DNA of 64,000 nt from Anoxybacillus tengchongensis (GCF_014201585.1 NZ_JACHES010000002.1:248001-312000); one strand, 5' to 3'; counted from the first letter of the stretch, positions 19,467-28,235 are shown. Notes: generated by a model not told the origin, from the letters alone. Numbers and translations: made by a program.

Positions 19467-20933
19467 TTGTCACAGTATGAAACACCGTTATTTACCGGAC
19501 TGTTAGAGCATATAAAGAAAAATCCGATTCAATTTCATATTCCTGGTCATAAAAAAGGAGCAGGCATGGACGAGCAGTTTCGCTCTTTTATTGGGGAAAA
19601 TGCGTTAGCGATGGATTTAATTAATATCGGTCCGCTTGATGATTTACATCAGCCAAAAGGAATGATTAAACGTGCTCAAGAGCTTGCGGCGGAAGCGTTT
19701 GGGGCGGACTATACGTTTTTTTCCGTGCAAGGGACAAGCGGCGCGATTATGACGATGGTCATGTCTGTCGCAGGACCTGGCGATAAAATTATCGTTCCGC
19801 GCAACGTGCATAAATCGGTCATGTCTGCCATCGTCTTTTCAGGAGCGACACCGATTTTCGTTCATCCTGAAATTGATAAAGAGCTTGGCATTTCACACGG
19901 CATTACGCCAGAAGCGGTAGAATGTGCATTAAAGCAACATCCAGACGCCAAAGGGGTGCTCGTCATTAACCCGACGTACTTTGGCATTGCTGGTGACTTA
20001 AAACGCATCGTTGACATTGCCCACGCGTACGGCGTTCCTGTTCTTGTTGACGAGGCGCACGGTGTGCACATTCACTTTCATGAAGATTTACCGCTATCGG
20101 CGATGCAAGCAGGTGCGGATATGGCAGCAACGAGCGTGCATAAACTGGGCGGTTCGATGACGCAAAGCTCGATTTTAAACGTGAAAAAAGGGCTTGTGTC
20201 ACCTAAACGAGTGCAGGCGATTTTAAGCATGTTAACGACAACATCGACGTCTTACTTGTTGCTTGCTTCGCTTGATGTGGCGCGCAAACGGCTAGCGACG
20301 CAAGGGCATGAGCTTGCGGAACAAGCGATTCGCCTGGCGAATGAAACGCGCAAAAAAATTAACGACATCGACTATTTATATTGCGTCGGAAAAGAAATTA
20401 TCGGCACAAAAGCGACGTTTGACTACGATCCGACGAAGCTCATTATTTCTGTGAAAGAGCTTGGAATAACAGGCTATGAAGTAGAAAAATGGTTGCGTGA
20501 ACGTTACAACATTGAAGTGGAGTTATCTGATTTATATAACATTTTATGTATTATTACACCGGGAGATACTGAACGCGAGACGAACATATTAGTCGATGCG
20601 CTTCGCCATTTATCAAACGAATTTCGCCATCAAGCAGAAGTCGGGAAAAAGCCGAAAGTGCTTTTACCTGACATTCCGATTCTTGCACTTACGCCGCGCG
20701 ATGCGTTTTATGCTGAAACGGAAGTCGTGCCATTTGACGAGTCAGCCGGACGCATTATTGCTGAGTTTGTCATGGTTTATCCACCGGGCATTCCAATTTT
20801 TATTCCAGGTGAAATTATTACAGAAGAAAATTTAAATTACATTCGCAAAAATATCGAAGTCGGCTTACCTGTTCAAGGTCCAGAAGACGATACGTTGCGA
20901 ACGTTGCGCGTCATTAAAGAACATCAGAAATGA
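19467..20933 (+). CDS. speA: Arginine decarboxylase (PLP-dependent)
   Basis: This 488-residue Orn/Lys/Arg decarboxylase of the Gram-positive type makes agmatine for spermidine synthesis. Visible are HIPGHKKGAG near residue 26, SVQGTSGAIMTM near 85, VDEAHGVHIHF near 195, and the PLP-lysine motif SVHKLGGSMTQSS near 225. The C-terminal domain has YPPGIPIFIPGE. The start is TTG, after AAAGAGGTG. Family alignment in memory with B. subtilis SpeA is very close, so I prefer arginine over lysine as substrate. Its terminator has been split by a transposon. Confidence 0.95.
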   Translation: MSQYETPLFTGLLEHIKKNPIQFHIPGHKKGAGMDEQFRSFIGENALAMDLINIGPLDDLHQPKGMIKRAQELAAEAFGADYTFFSVQGTSGAIMTMVMSVAGPGDKIIVPRNVHKSVMSAIVFSGATPIFVHPEIDKELGISHGITPEAVECALKQHPDAKGVLVINPTYFGIAGDLKRIVDIAHAYGVPVLVDEAHGVHIHFHEDLPLSAMQAGADMAATSVHKLGGSMTQSSILNVKKGLVSPKRVQAILSMLTTTSTSYLLLASLDVARKRLATQGHELAEQAIRLANETRKKINDIDYLYCVGKEIIGTKATFDYDPTKLIISVKELGITGYEVEKWLRERYNIEVELSDLYNILCIITPGDTERETNILVDALRHLSNEFRHQAEVGKKPKVLLPDIPILALTPRDAFYAETEVVPFDESAGRIIAEFVMVYPPGIPIFIPGEIITEENLNYIRKNIEVGLPVQGPEDDTLRTLRVIKEHQK

Positions 20934-20946
20934 AAAAAGCGGAGCT
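20932..20946 (+). terminator. 5' arm of the speA terminator, separated by a transposon
   Basis: GAAAAAAGCGGAGCT overlaps the speA stop. Its complement lies 3.08 kb away at 24024-24038. Without the transposon and one target copy, the two arms make a stem with a 7-nt loop CGTGTGG. Confidence 0.85.
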
Positions 20947-20953
20947 CGTGTGG
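20944..20953. repeat. Target site duplication, left copy
   Basis: GCTCGTGTGG directly precedes the left end of the element and is repeated at 24014-24023. It could be counted as 11 bp if the adjacent A is included. Confidence 0.9.
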
Positions 20954-21055
20954 TAAGTAGTTCAGTTTAGAAGTAGAAAAAGTAAAAAAACATTCTAATT
21001 ATCAAGGGTTTTAGATATGTTTTTGATAAAAAAATAACTATATAATTAGCATTCA

Positions 21056-21085
21056 AAAAGGTATTGGATTTTAATCCAATACCTT
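21056..21085 (-). terminator. Terminator of the HIT gene
   Basis: AAAGGTATTGGAT/ATCCAATACCTTT stem includes the last codons and stop of the HIT gene, followed by CTTTTTG on the reverse strand. Confidence 0.82.
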
Positions 21086-21496
21086 TATTGTGTTTATGAT
21101 TTTTCTTTTTGTCTCTTCTAATTTATTTTCTTCTTCAATGTTGGTTTCTCCATCTTCCGTATAGAAATCTGCAAAGTTTTGCCCTTCATATCTTGGAACA
21201 ATGTGCATATGAAAATGTGTTAATTCATCAAAAGCTCCACCGTTTTGACACACAGTAATTCCATCAGGATTAAACAACTTTTTTATAGCTTTTGAAATAA
21301 TCCTTGATGCCTTAAATATCGAGTTTGCAGTATTTTCGTCAAGTTCATCAAAGTAACGAATATGTTTTTTAGGCAATATCAAAACGTGTCCTTCGTTGTA
21401 TGGATTGTGGTCTAAGATGCAACAAACATAATCGTCTTCGAATACTACATTAACAGCCTCTACTTTATTTGCTAAATTACAACCTAAACAGTTCAT
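21071..21496 (-). CDS. HIT-family nucleotide hydrolase carried by the transposon
   Basis: This 141-residue protein has the histidine triad THFHMHIVPRY near residue 96 and the conserved EGHVLILPKKHI segment. An N-terminal pair C4xxC7 may bind zinc, as in HinT/HIT zinc forms. HIT enzymes hydrolyse nucleoside phosphoramidates or dinucleoside polyphosphates. It has its own strong ribosome site (AAGGGAGG), a likely -10 (TATAAT) in the 66-bp gap from the transposase, and its own terminator, so it looks like an independent passenger gene rather than part of the transposition machinery. Confidence 0.88.
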   Translation of the reverse strand: MNCLGCNLANKVEAVNVVFEDDYVCCILDHNPYNEGHVLILPKKHIRYFDELDENTANSIFKASRIISKAIKKLFNPDGITVCQNGGAFDELTHFHMHIVPRYEGQNFADFYTEDGETNIEEENKLEETKRKIINTIKVLD

Positions 21497-21562
21497 TTAG
21501 GTTCCCTCCCTTTTGAAACGCATTATATACAATTATACATTCACTTTCTAAATTGTGGAAAA

Positions 21563-22933
21563 CTATCGTAAGTAGATTATATCTTTGATGTCAAAAACCT
21601 TTTCAGTTATTCCAAGTCGTTGAGCAGGGGTTAGTTTTTTGCCATCCATAGATTTATAAGGTAAGCAAAAATTAAAATAAGTTCTTAGAATAGTTAATGC
21701 ATATTGAGCATACTTCGGGTTAAAGTTAGCATAAATATAACTTTTACCTTCGCCTCTTGCCGTCATTAAAGGGCGTTCAAGAATGGACAGCCTTCTTCGC
21801 ATTTGTTGGATAAAGGCATTGGTGGCATTATCATTTACCTCTAACACCATTTCAGCAATATCTTTTGGTTCAATAGAGGAAAGGTCTGTTGTGCAATCAA
21901 CCAAGTGAAAGCCTTTATCTTTCGATGCCAAAGGATGCTCAATTGGTTGATTGGCATATTTATTAAAGGTCTTTTTCCCTTCTGAAACTTGTTCGTGAAA
22001 AGTGTGTCGGCGGAACAGTTCGGTCAAATAATATTTAGCCAACTTCCTCAAATTTTTTGTTTCATAACCGCTTTGAAAACCCCACTCTAACAAATCCTGT
22101 TTTGCATCTTCAAACTCCTGCAAACTTTGTTTCCTTGATTTTTCTCGGTCAACAAGGCTTAGAAAGTGATGGGCATCGTATCGTTTGATTTCTTTGGCAA
22201 AAACACGATAGAAGGCTGTTTTGATTGAACTGTCATTATCGCTAATCATACGCCATTCATTTGCCTTTACAAGCTGTTTAATCAGCCAATAATGAGCAAT
22301 ATTCGTGTATGTCGCATTAACGTGAAGACCATCTACATATTGGCTTCTGTGTCTGATTTTATTAATGTCGTGCGTATATTGAGCATATTCTTCTTCGTTC
22401 TCTTTAGGTGGTTCTTGGGGATAATGAGAAAAATCTAACCTTGCATTTTTCTTGGCAAACTCATTCAAGCGGTCATCTTTATATTGAATGGTATCCAAAG
22501 CCAATTCTTCAAAGGTAGTATCCCAATCATAAGCGACATCAGAACGAAAGGCATACCTTGAAAAAACCTCTGAAGTAACGACAATGTATGTTTGCAAATT
22601 TAAGTCTTCCAAGCCCCGAAATTTACTTCCACCTTGACCTTTTTTCCGAACATTGTTAAGTAAATAATGCATCTTATCGGTATTTAGCCACATTTCCTTA
22701 AAATGCTTGTTCTTTAAAGGTTTTGTTTCGTATCTGTCCAAAAACTCTAAACATCTACGATAAAGCCATTCTAACTTTTGATAATAGGTTCCAACCCCAA
22801 TATCTAAAATTTCACAAGCACGGCTGATAGGAACTTTGTTTAATAGCAATTTTGCAAATGTGGGAAGTATGTCATTTCTTTGTTGGTGATAGGTGGTGGA
22901 TTGTTTTCTGTTCGGCAAAACATTGGTAATTTT
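21563..22933 (-). CDS. Transposase, downstream frame (HTH and DDE catalytic region)
   Basis: About 450 residues are read in the -1 frame relative to the upstream part. It starts within the end of the zinc ribbon and continues with an HTH-like segment (KLLLNKVPISRACEILDIGVGTYYQKL). Candidate acidic residues follow in NTDKMHY, SDNDSS and RRRLSILERP, which fits a DDE/RNase H-fold. The C-terminal LTPAQRLGITEKVFDIKDI is of a type seen at the ends of transposases. No good ribosome site precedes a TTG at about 22916, so it is probably made by frameshifting from the upstream frame or is disrupted. DDE assignment is inferred. Confidence 0.75.
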   Translation of the reverse strand, partial: KITNVLPNRKQSTTYHQQRNDILPTFAKLLLNKVPISRACEILDIGVGTYYQKLEWLYRRCLEFLDRYETKPLKNKHFKEMWLNTDKMHYLLNNVRKKGQGGSKFRGLEDLNLQTYIVVTSEVFSRYAFRSDVAYDWDTTFEELALDTIQYKDDRLNEFAKKNARLDFSHYPQEPPKENEEEYAQYTHDINKIRHRSQYVDGLHVNATYTNIAHYWLIKQLVKANEWRMISDNDSSIKTAFYRVFAKEIKRYDAHHFLSLVDREKSRKQSLQEFEDAKQDLLEWGFQSGYETKNLRKLAKYYLTELFRRHTFHEQVSEGKKTFNKYANQPIEHPLASKDKGFHLVDCTTDLSSIEPKDIAEMVLEVNDNATNAFIQQMRRRLSILERPLMTARGEGKSYIYANFNPKYAQYALTILRTYFNFCLPYKSMDGKKLTPAQRLGITEKVFDIKDIIYLR

Positions 22934-23514
22934 TTACACTGTTTGCATTGCCACCTTTGAGAATTACTTGTGCTTTTCCCTTGCTTATAAAACTCTTTTT
23001 TATGGTCAAAAGGGGTAAAACCTTCGTTTATACAGTCTTCTTTATGAAACACATAATCTGGCTCAACATCTTGAACTGTTTCAATTCTGACAAGCCGATT
23101 AATTTCTTCTGCGATAGACCAATTAGAATAAGGATAGGAGCTAATGTCCGATACAACACCTATATTTGGCTGTATGGGGTCAGGGTTGCACCTAATAACC
23201 TTACTTCGGTTCTTCGTACTTCCAGTTAATTTATATCTACTTGGTTTGTTTAAAACCTTTTCAAACCGTTCTTGGTCTCTTCCAAACCATTTGCAGAATG
23301 GGTCTGTACAAAAGTTATATTGAATTTGAAATGTCTTGTCATTCCAATGAAATTGAACAGGAGTAAAAAGTAAATGGTTGTATCTTTTAGCGTATTTTGT
23401 GGTGTCTAAAATGCCATAGTGTTTTTTCCTATCTTCGATGTCGCCATCTGATACAGGCGGAACAACCGATACCACTGAGTCTTGTTTATTAGACAACCGC
23501 TTCAAATTAGCCAA
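22840..23514 (-). CDS. Transposase, upstream frame (N-terminal domain and zinc ribbon)
   Basis: The frame runs 224 codons, but the homologous part ends near 22930. It has cysteine pairs (CTDPFC near residue 70, and CINEGF with WQCKQCKK near residue 190). The segment KQGKSTSNSQRWQCKQC closely resembles the IS1 InsA zinc-ribbon pattern (NGKST..HQRYLC..C). Immediately after CKQCKK is a run of six A on the coding strand (22930-22935). A -1 slip there joins the frame to the downstream one and gives a protein of about 650 residues. The gene overlaps the helper ORF by 8 bp. Confidence 0.75.
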   Translation of the reverse strand: MANLKRLSNKQDSVVSVVPPVSDGDIEDRKKHYGILDTTKYAKRYNHLLFTPVQFHWNDKTFQIQYNFCTDPFCKWFGRDQERFEKVLNKPSRYKLTGSTKNRSKVIRCNPDPIQPNIGVVSDISSYPYSNWSIAEEINRLVRIETVQDVEPDYVFHKEDCINEGFTPFDHKKEFYKQGKSTSNSQRWQCKQCKKLPMFCRTENNPPPITNKEMTYFPHLQNCY

Positions 23515-23758
23515 TGGATTTCACCTTCACCATATCTTCAATTTCCATCTGTTTTATTAATCGTTTGTTATTTCGTTTTTGCTCAATCCATTTAATGAAG
23601 TCTTTGTCGTCAAGGATGTTTTGCAAGAACTTATCGGCAACTTCGCTTTCGCTGTATTCAGTGTATTCGGCATAATATTTCACGATGGCTTGAGTCCTTT
23701 CGGAAATCAGCCAATCAACCTTATCAGCATTGGTATTCTTCGGTTTAATGAACTTCAC
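23507..23758 (-). CDS. Small helper ORF of the transposon, ribbon-helix-helix-like
   Basis: The 83-residue basic protein starts at GTG with AAGGAGG upstream. It has a helical pattern (QAIVKYYAEYTEYSESEVADKFLQNIL) followed by a charged tail of KRNNKRLIKQMEIED, similar to ribbon-helix-helix DNA-binding proteins. It is first in the transposon operon and overlaps the transposase start by 8 bp, which suggests a role in transposition or its regulation. Family assignment is tentative. Confidence 0.65.
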   Translation of the reverse strand: MKFIKPKNTNADKVDWLISERTQAIVKYYAEYTEYSESEVADKFLQNILDDKDFIKWIEQKRNNKRLIKQMEIEDMVKVKSIG

Positions 23759-24013
23759 CGCACATCAACCTCCTTATTCAAATTATAACAATTTTCGACC
23801 TAAAATTAACAACGAAATTAGCACAACTTTTGGCATATGACCAACAGCCATTGTCTATTTACTAATTAGTATGCCAATTCGTGTGTTATTTCATACCTAT
23901 TTTCCCTTCAAATATTGATATATCAACAAAAATAAAGAGTCCAATTCGTATGCGAATTGAACTCAAAATTATGAAGTTAATTTAATTTTTCTACCTTAAA
24001 ACTGAACTACTTA

Positions 24014-24023
24014 GCTCGTGTGG
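24014..24023. repeat. Target site duplication, right copy
   Basis: GCTCGTGTGG follows the right inverted repeat and matches 20944-20953. Confidence 0.9.
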
Positions 24024-24038
24024 AGTTCCGCTTTTTTC
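24024..24038 (+). terminator. 3' arm of the speA terminator with its T-run
   Basis: AGTTCCGCTTTTTTC pairs with 20932-20946 apart from one G-U pair. It is now stranded beyond the transposon. Confidence 0.85.
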
Positions 24039-24043
24039 ATCAA

Positions 24044-24266
24044 TAAAAAGAGACCGACTATGCCGATCCCTTCCCTCTATATATGTCTCCCCATCCCCCA
24101 AAGCTTATTATTCCTCATCTTCACAATCACACGTACAACATTGACCGTACAATACCGTCACTTTTTCATCTTCAAAATGATCAATTGTCGCATTGCATGT
24201 TTGGCATACAATTGTACCCATCCCCGATAACCCCTTTTCCTTTGGAATGTTTGAAAACGTTTTACT
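24044..24266 (-). ncRNA. sr1: SR1-type dual-function small RNA
   Basis: A transcript of about 220 nt is predicted. It runs from 7 nt after a consensus promoter (-10 at 24273-24278) to an intrinsic terminator (stem GGGATCGGC/GTCGGTCTC, loop ATA, then TTTTTATT at 24044-24070). B. subtilis SR1 is 205 nt, lies between pdhD and speA, pairs with ahrC mRNA and encodes SR1P. Location, length, promoter, operators and the internal peptide all agree. Base pairing with ahrC could not be tested because ahrC is not in the window. Confidence 0.9.
24108..24221 (-). CDS. sr1P: SR1P, peptide encoded by SR1
   Basis: A 37-residue peptide starts MGTIVCQTC and has a second cysteine cluster CCTCDC near the end; the middle reads DHFEDEKVTVLYG. 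The ribosome site is AAGGGG. SR1P of B. subtilis, about 39 residues, binds GapA and promotes its interaction with RNase J1, whose gene (rnjA) is also in this window. The CxxC pairs (6/9 and 28/31) could bind a metal; that is inference. Confidence 0.92.
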   Translation of the reverse strand: MGTIVCQTCNATIDHFEDEKVTVLYGQCCTCDCEDEE

Positions 24267-24272
24267 GATTTC

Positions 24273-24301
24273 ATAATAATATGTCATATTTGTTTTGTCA
24301 A
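24273..24301 (-). promoter_or_regulatory. SR1 sigma-A promoter
   Basis: TTGACA (24296-24301, reverse strand), exactly 17 bp, TATTAT (24273-24278). A cre-like sequence matching the CcpA consensus except at two positions lies at 24250-24265 near the expected start site. Confidence 0.88.
24278..24288 (-). promoter_or_regulatory. CcpN operator, promoter-spacer copy
   Basis: TATGACATATT fits every position of the CcpN consensus TRTGHYATAYW as I remember it, and sits between -10 and -35 of SR1. Confidence 0.8.
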
Positions 24302-24309
24302 TAGGAATT

Positions 24310-24320
24310 AGTATGACATA
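24310..24320 (-). promoter_or_regulatory. CcpN operator, upstream copy
   Basis: TATGTCATACT fits all positions of TRTGHYATAYW and lies just upstream of the -35. Its centre is 32 bp, about three helical turns, from the other copy. Confidence 0.8.
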
Positions 24321-24334
24321 TTTAAACAAAAAAA

Positions 24335-24353
24335 GAGACGTATTTTACGCCTC
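24335..24353 (-). terminator. Terminator of the DUF3055 gene
   Basis: GAGGCGTA-AAA-TACGTCTC followed by seven or more T on the reverse strand. It directly abuts the upstream CcpN operator of SR1. Confidence 0.85.
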
Positions 24354-24363
24354 TTCCTCCATT

Positions 24364-24663
24364 TTATTCATATTGTTCGGCAAGATGAGTAGCTGGTAAA
24401 ATGTCTGAGAAAAATTCAGCCAAATCTTCAGCTTGTTCTTTTGTGTCGATGCGAAATATTCGTTGTAAGTAGTCGTGGTCTTCGATGTCTTTCGGGTCGA
24501 GGAGAGCTGAGCGGCCTGTTTGCATACAGATGACGAGCGGCTTGCCAAAAAACATGCTCGTATAAACGATGCCAAAATCGTAGCGAACGTCTTTTGTCGT
24601 AAAGCCGACGAACCTCACTTTTACTTTTTCATGCTCATCATACAATTTTTCAAATACGTGCAT
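24364..24663 (-). CDS. DUF3055 family protein
   Basis: The ATG at 24663 with AAGGAGGG 7 bp upstream gives 99 residues. The sequence MHVFEKLYDEHEKVKVRFVG with FGIVYTSMFFGKPLVICMQTGRSALL and a C-terminal acidic helix (QAEDLAEFFSDIL) is what I recall for DUF3055. It is a soluble one-domain protein of unknown function, conserved in Bacillaceae near pdhD/speA. Confidence 0.8.
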   Translation of the reverse strand: MHVFEKLYDEHEKVKVRFVGFTTKDVRYDFGIVYTSMFFGKPLVICMQTGRSALLDPKDIEDHDYLQRIFRIDTKEQAEDLAEFFSDILPATHLAEQYE

Positions 24664-24790
24664 ATCATTCCCTCCTTCTTGTATATTAAACTTTATTATA
24701 TCGTACCATTCATATTTTCGCAATTATTTGTTTTTTTACATATGTACGTGATACAATGAAAGTGATTTCAACATATATGAGGTGAACAAA

Positions 24791-25171
24791 ATGGCTTATA
24801 CAGCTACGATTGAACTTGTCCCTGCATCGACATGGGAGACGGTGACGTTAGAACAATGCAAACAATTGCTTGAACAATTTCGGGATATCGCGCGAAAAAC
24901 GGGTGAACAGCTTGCTTGGGACTATGCGGAATCTGCTTTCCCGTATGACATCGTGACAAAAGAAGATCGCATTGTATTAGTTGGAAAAAGCGACCGCTAT
25001 TATATGATTGAATGTCGCGTTCATGAGCGTGCGGTCGAGTTTGTATTGCCGAAACGAGCGACGCATGGCGATAAAGGAAAAGCGAACGAACTATGTAAAT
25101 TTTTCGCTAAACAAATGGCGGGGAAACTGCATTTATTTAACGGACGTGTGATGTATTATTACAAACGATAA
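24791..25171 (+). CDS. DUF1885 family protein
   Basis: GAGGTG 6 bp before the ATG gives 126 residues: MAYTATIELVPASTWETVTL, then RKTGEQLAWDYAESAFPYDI and KANELCKFFAKQMAGKLHLF. This matches the DUF1885 family, for which a Geobacillus structure exists, but no function is known. Its last 13 bp overlap the end of the convergent membrane-protein gene. Confidence 0.82.
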   Translation: MAYTATIELVPASTWETVTLEQCKQLLEQFRDIARKTGEQLAWDYAESAFPYDIVTKEDRIVLVGKSDRYYMIECRVHERAVEFVLPKRATHGDKGKANELCKFFAKQMAGKLHLFNGRVMYYYKR

Positions 25172-25395
25172 GCCCAAAAAAGCCCGCGACAAAGAAAATA
25201 AATGGCGATCGTCAATAAGGTTGTCCAACATGCTTGTCTTTTCGTTAAACGAAACCGAAGCGCAAGCAAAAAAGCAACGTACATAAATATCATAAACAGC
25301 AACGCTTTAAAAATAAAATGATCGTGGGCAGATCTCCATTCAACGAGTGAAAATAAGCTCCAAATAAGTAATTGAACTAAAAAAACGACATACAT
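25159..25395 (-). CDS. Small integral membrane protein, 78 aa
   Basis: The ATG at 25395 follows AAGGGG and gives three hydrophobic segments (about residues 3-18, 27-46 and 55-75) ending in RGLFWAYRL. No family is recognised. The stop region overlaps the convergent DUF1885 gene by 13 bp, and no separate terminator is seen between them. Confidence 0.65.
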   Translation of the reverse strand: MYVVFLVQLLIWSLFSLVEWRSAHDHFIFKALLFMIFMYVAFLLALRFRLTKRQACWTTLLTIAIYFLCRGLFWAYRL

Positions 25396-25449
25396 GTTTA
25401 CACACCCCTTACAAACATCATATGATCGCAAGGGAAAAATAATGAGAAA

Positions 25450-25475
25450 GAGGACGGCTAAGCCATCCTCTTTTT
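25450..25475 (-). terminator. Terminator of the pdh operon
   Basis: GAGGATGGCT/AGCCGTCCTC hairpin after the pdhD stop with CTTTCTC on the reverse strand and TTTTT on the forward strand. Confidence 0.82.
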
Positions 25476-26886
25476 ATTTGTTAATAATATGAATTGGGCT
25501 ACCGAGTGCCACTTCAGCCGCTTCCATTGTAATTTCACCGAGCGTTGGATGCGCGTGAATCGTCATAGCGATATCTTCGGCTGTCATGCCGGCTTCGATC
25601 GCTAAGCCAAGTTCCGCAATCATATCTGATGCGTTTGGACCGACGATTTGCGCACCGATAATGACGCCATCGTCTTTCGTTAAGACGAGTTTTAAGAAGC
25701 CGTCTGCTTCGTTTAATGCAAGGGCACGGCCGTTTGCGCCAAACGGGAACTTCGCTGTAATGACGTCGATGCCTTCTTCGATCGCTTGTTTTTCAAAGTA
25801 ACCGACAGATGCGCATTCAGGGTCAGAGAAGACGACAGCTGGAATCGCCAAGTAATCAATTTCAGACGGATGACCAGCGATCGCTTCTGCAGCAATTTTT
25901 CCTTCGTATGACGCTTTATGTGCAAGCGGTGGACCCGCAACGATGTCACCGATCGCGTAAATGTTCGGCACGCTTGTGCGGCATTGTTTGTCGATTTCAA
26001 TTAAGCCGCGTTCAGTCATTTTAATACCGAGTTGTTCTAGTCCCATTTCTTCTGTGTTCGGACGACGACCGACTGTGACAAGCACGTATTCAGCATCAAT
26101 TGTTTTCGTTTCGCCGTTCACTTCAAATGTGACTGTTACGCCGTCTTCACGCTCTTCGACACCTTTGGCGAGGGCGTTTGTAAAGACGTCAACACCTTTT
26201 TTCTTTAAGCGACGACGAACGACGGCGCTCATTTGTTTTTCGAAGCCAGATAAAATTTCATCTGCACCTTCTAAAATTGTAATTTTCGTTCCGAAGTTTG
26301 CGTATGCTGTCCCTAACTCTGTACCGATGTAACCGCCGCCGATGACGACCATTGATTTTGGAATTTCAGGCAAGTTTAATGCGCCTGTCGAGTCAAGGAC
26401 GCGCTTTGAAAATTTAAACGTTGGCAACTCGATTGGGCGAGAACCTGTTGCGATAATCGCGTTTTTAAATTTGTACGTTTGCGCGCTATTTTCTGTCATG
26501 ACGCGAACGGTATTTTCATCAACGAAATACGCTTCTCCGCGCACGATTTCTACTTTATTTCCTTTTAATAAGCCTTCCACGCCGCTCGTTAATTTTTTGA
26601 CGACGCCTGCTTTCCATTCTTGCACTTTGGAAAAGTCAACTTTTACGTTTTCTGCAAAAATTCCCATATCTTGCGAATGTGTCGCAATTTCGTAACGATG
26701 ACCGGCAGAGATGAGCGCTTTTGATGGAATACATCCAACGTTTAAGCACACACCGCCAAAGTTTCCTTTTTCAACGATCGTTACTTTTTGACCGAGTTGC
26801 GCCGCGCGAATTGCTGCGACGTAACCGCCAGGACCTGCACCGACGACGAGAGTTTCTGTTTCAATTGCGAAATCGCCTACTACCAT
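25474..26886 (-). CDS. pdhD: Dihydrolipoamide dehydrogenase (E3)
   Basis: This 470-residue flavoprotein reoxidises dihydrolipoamide of the 2-oxo acid dehydrogenase complexes and reduces NAD+. Motifs are FAD-binding [17 protein letters not shown], the redox disulfide [13 protein letters not shown] near residue 45, NAD-binding [13 protein letters not shown] near 185, the second FAD segment YAIGDI, and the C-terminal HAHPTLGE with the catalytic His/Glu. It is the last gene of the pdhABCD operon, 4 bp after pdhC. Confidence 0.98.
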   Translation of the reverse strand: MVVGDFAIETETLVVGAGPGGYVAAIRAAQLGQKVTIVEKGNFGGVCLNVGCIPSKALISAGHRYEIATHSQDMGIFAENVKVDFSKVQEWKAGVVKKLTSGVEGLLKGNKVEIVRGEAYFVDENTVRVMTENSAQTYKFKNAIIATGSRPIELPTFKFSKRVLDSTGALNLPEIPKSMVVIGGGYIGTELGTAYANFGTKITILEGADEILSGFEKQMSAVVRRRLKKKGVDVFTNALAKGVEEREDGVTVTFEVNGETKTIDAEYVLVTVGRRPNTEEMGLEQLGIKMTERGLIEIDKQCRTSVPNIYAIGDIVAGPPLAHKASYEGKIAAEAIAGHPSEIDYLAIPAVVFSDPECASVGYFEKQAIEEGIDVITAKFPFGANGRALALNEADGFLKLVLTKDDGVIIGAQIVGPNASDMIAELGLAIEAGMTAEDIAMTIHAHPTLGEITMEAAEVALGSPIHIINK

Positions 26887-26890
26887 CGCA

Positions 26891-28192
<1,302 letters not shown>

Positions 28193-28214
28193 TCAACCTC
28201 CTGTTTCTTAAATG

Positions 28215-28235
28215 TGGAGGGGCGTGTCCCCTCCA
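28215..28235 (-). other. Hairpin between pdhB and pdhC
   Basis: TGGAGGGG/CCCCTCCA with a 5-nt loop follows the pdhB stop. No T-run follows on the transcript, so it is more likely an mRNA-stabilising or processing structure, or a weak attenuator, than a true terminator. Confidence 0.6.

Larger units (their letters stand above)
20954..24013. mobile_element. 3.06-kb transposon with frameshifted IS1-like transposase and HIT passenger gene
   Basis: The ends are inverted repeats: TAAGTAGTTCAGTTT is identical at both, and similarity continues imperfectly for about 15 more bases (GTAGAAAAA). A 10-bp target duplication flanks it. All genes point left: a small helper ORF, a transposase in two frames, and a HIT protein. 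The element is AT-rich compared with its flanks. The region 23759-24013 holds the helper promoter area and a 16-bp palindrome AATTCG-TATG-CGAATT at 23943-23958. 20954-21055 has no gene. The transposase zinc ribbon resembles IS1 InsA, and IS1 also makes 8-10 bp duplications, but this element is about four times larger; the family is not settled. Confidence 0.9.

Noticed and set aside
24222-24329. N-terminal extension of SR1P to 73 residues
   Set aside because: It would begin upstream of the SR1 promoter -35 and cross both promoter boxes; the 37-residue form has the ribosome site and matches the known peptide.
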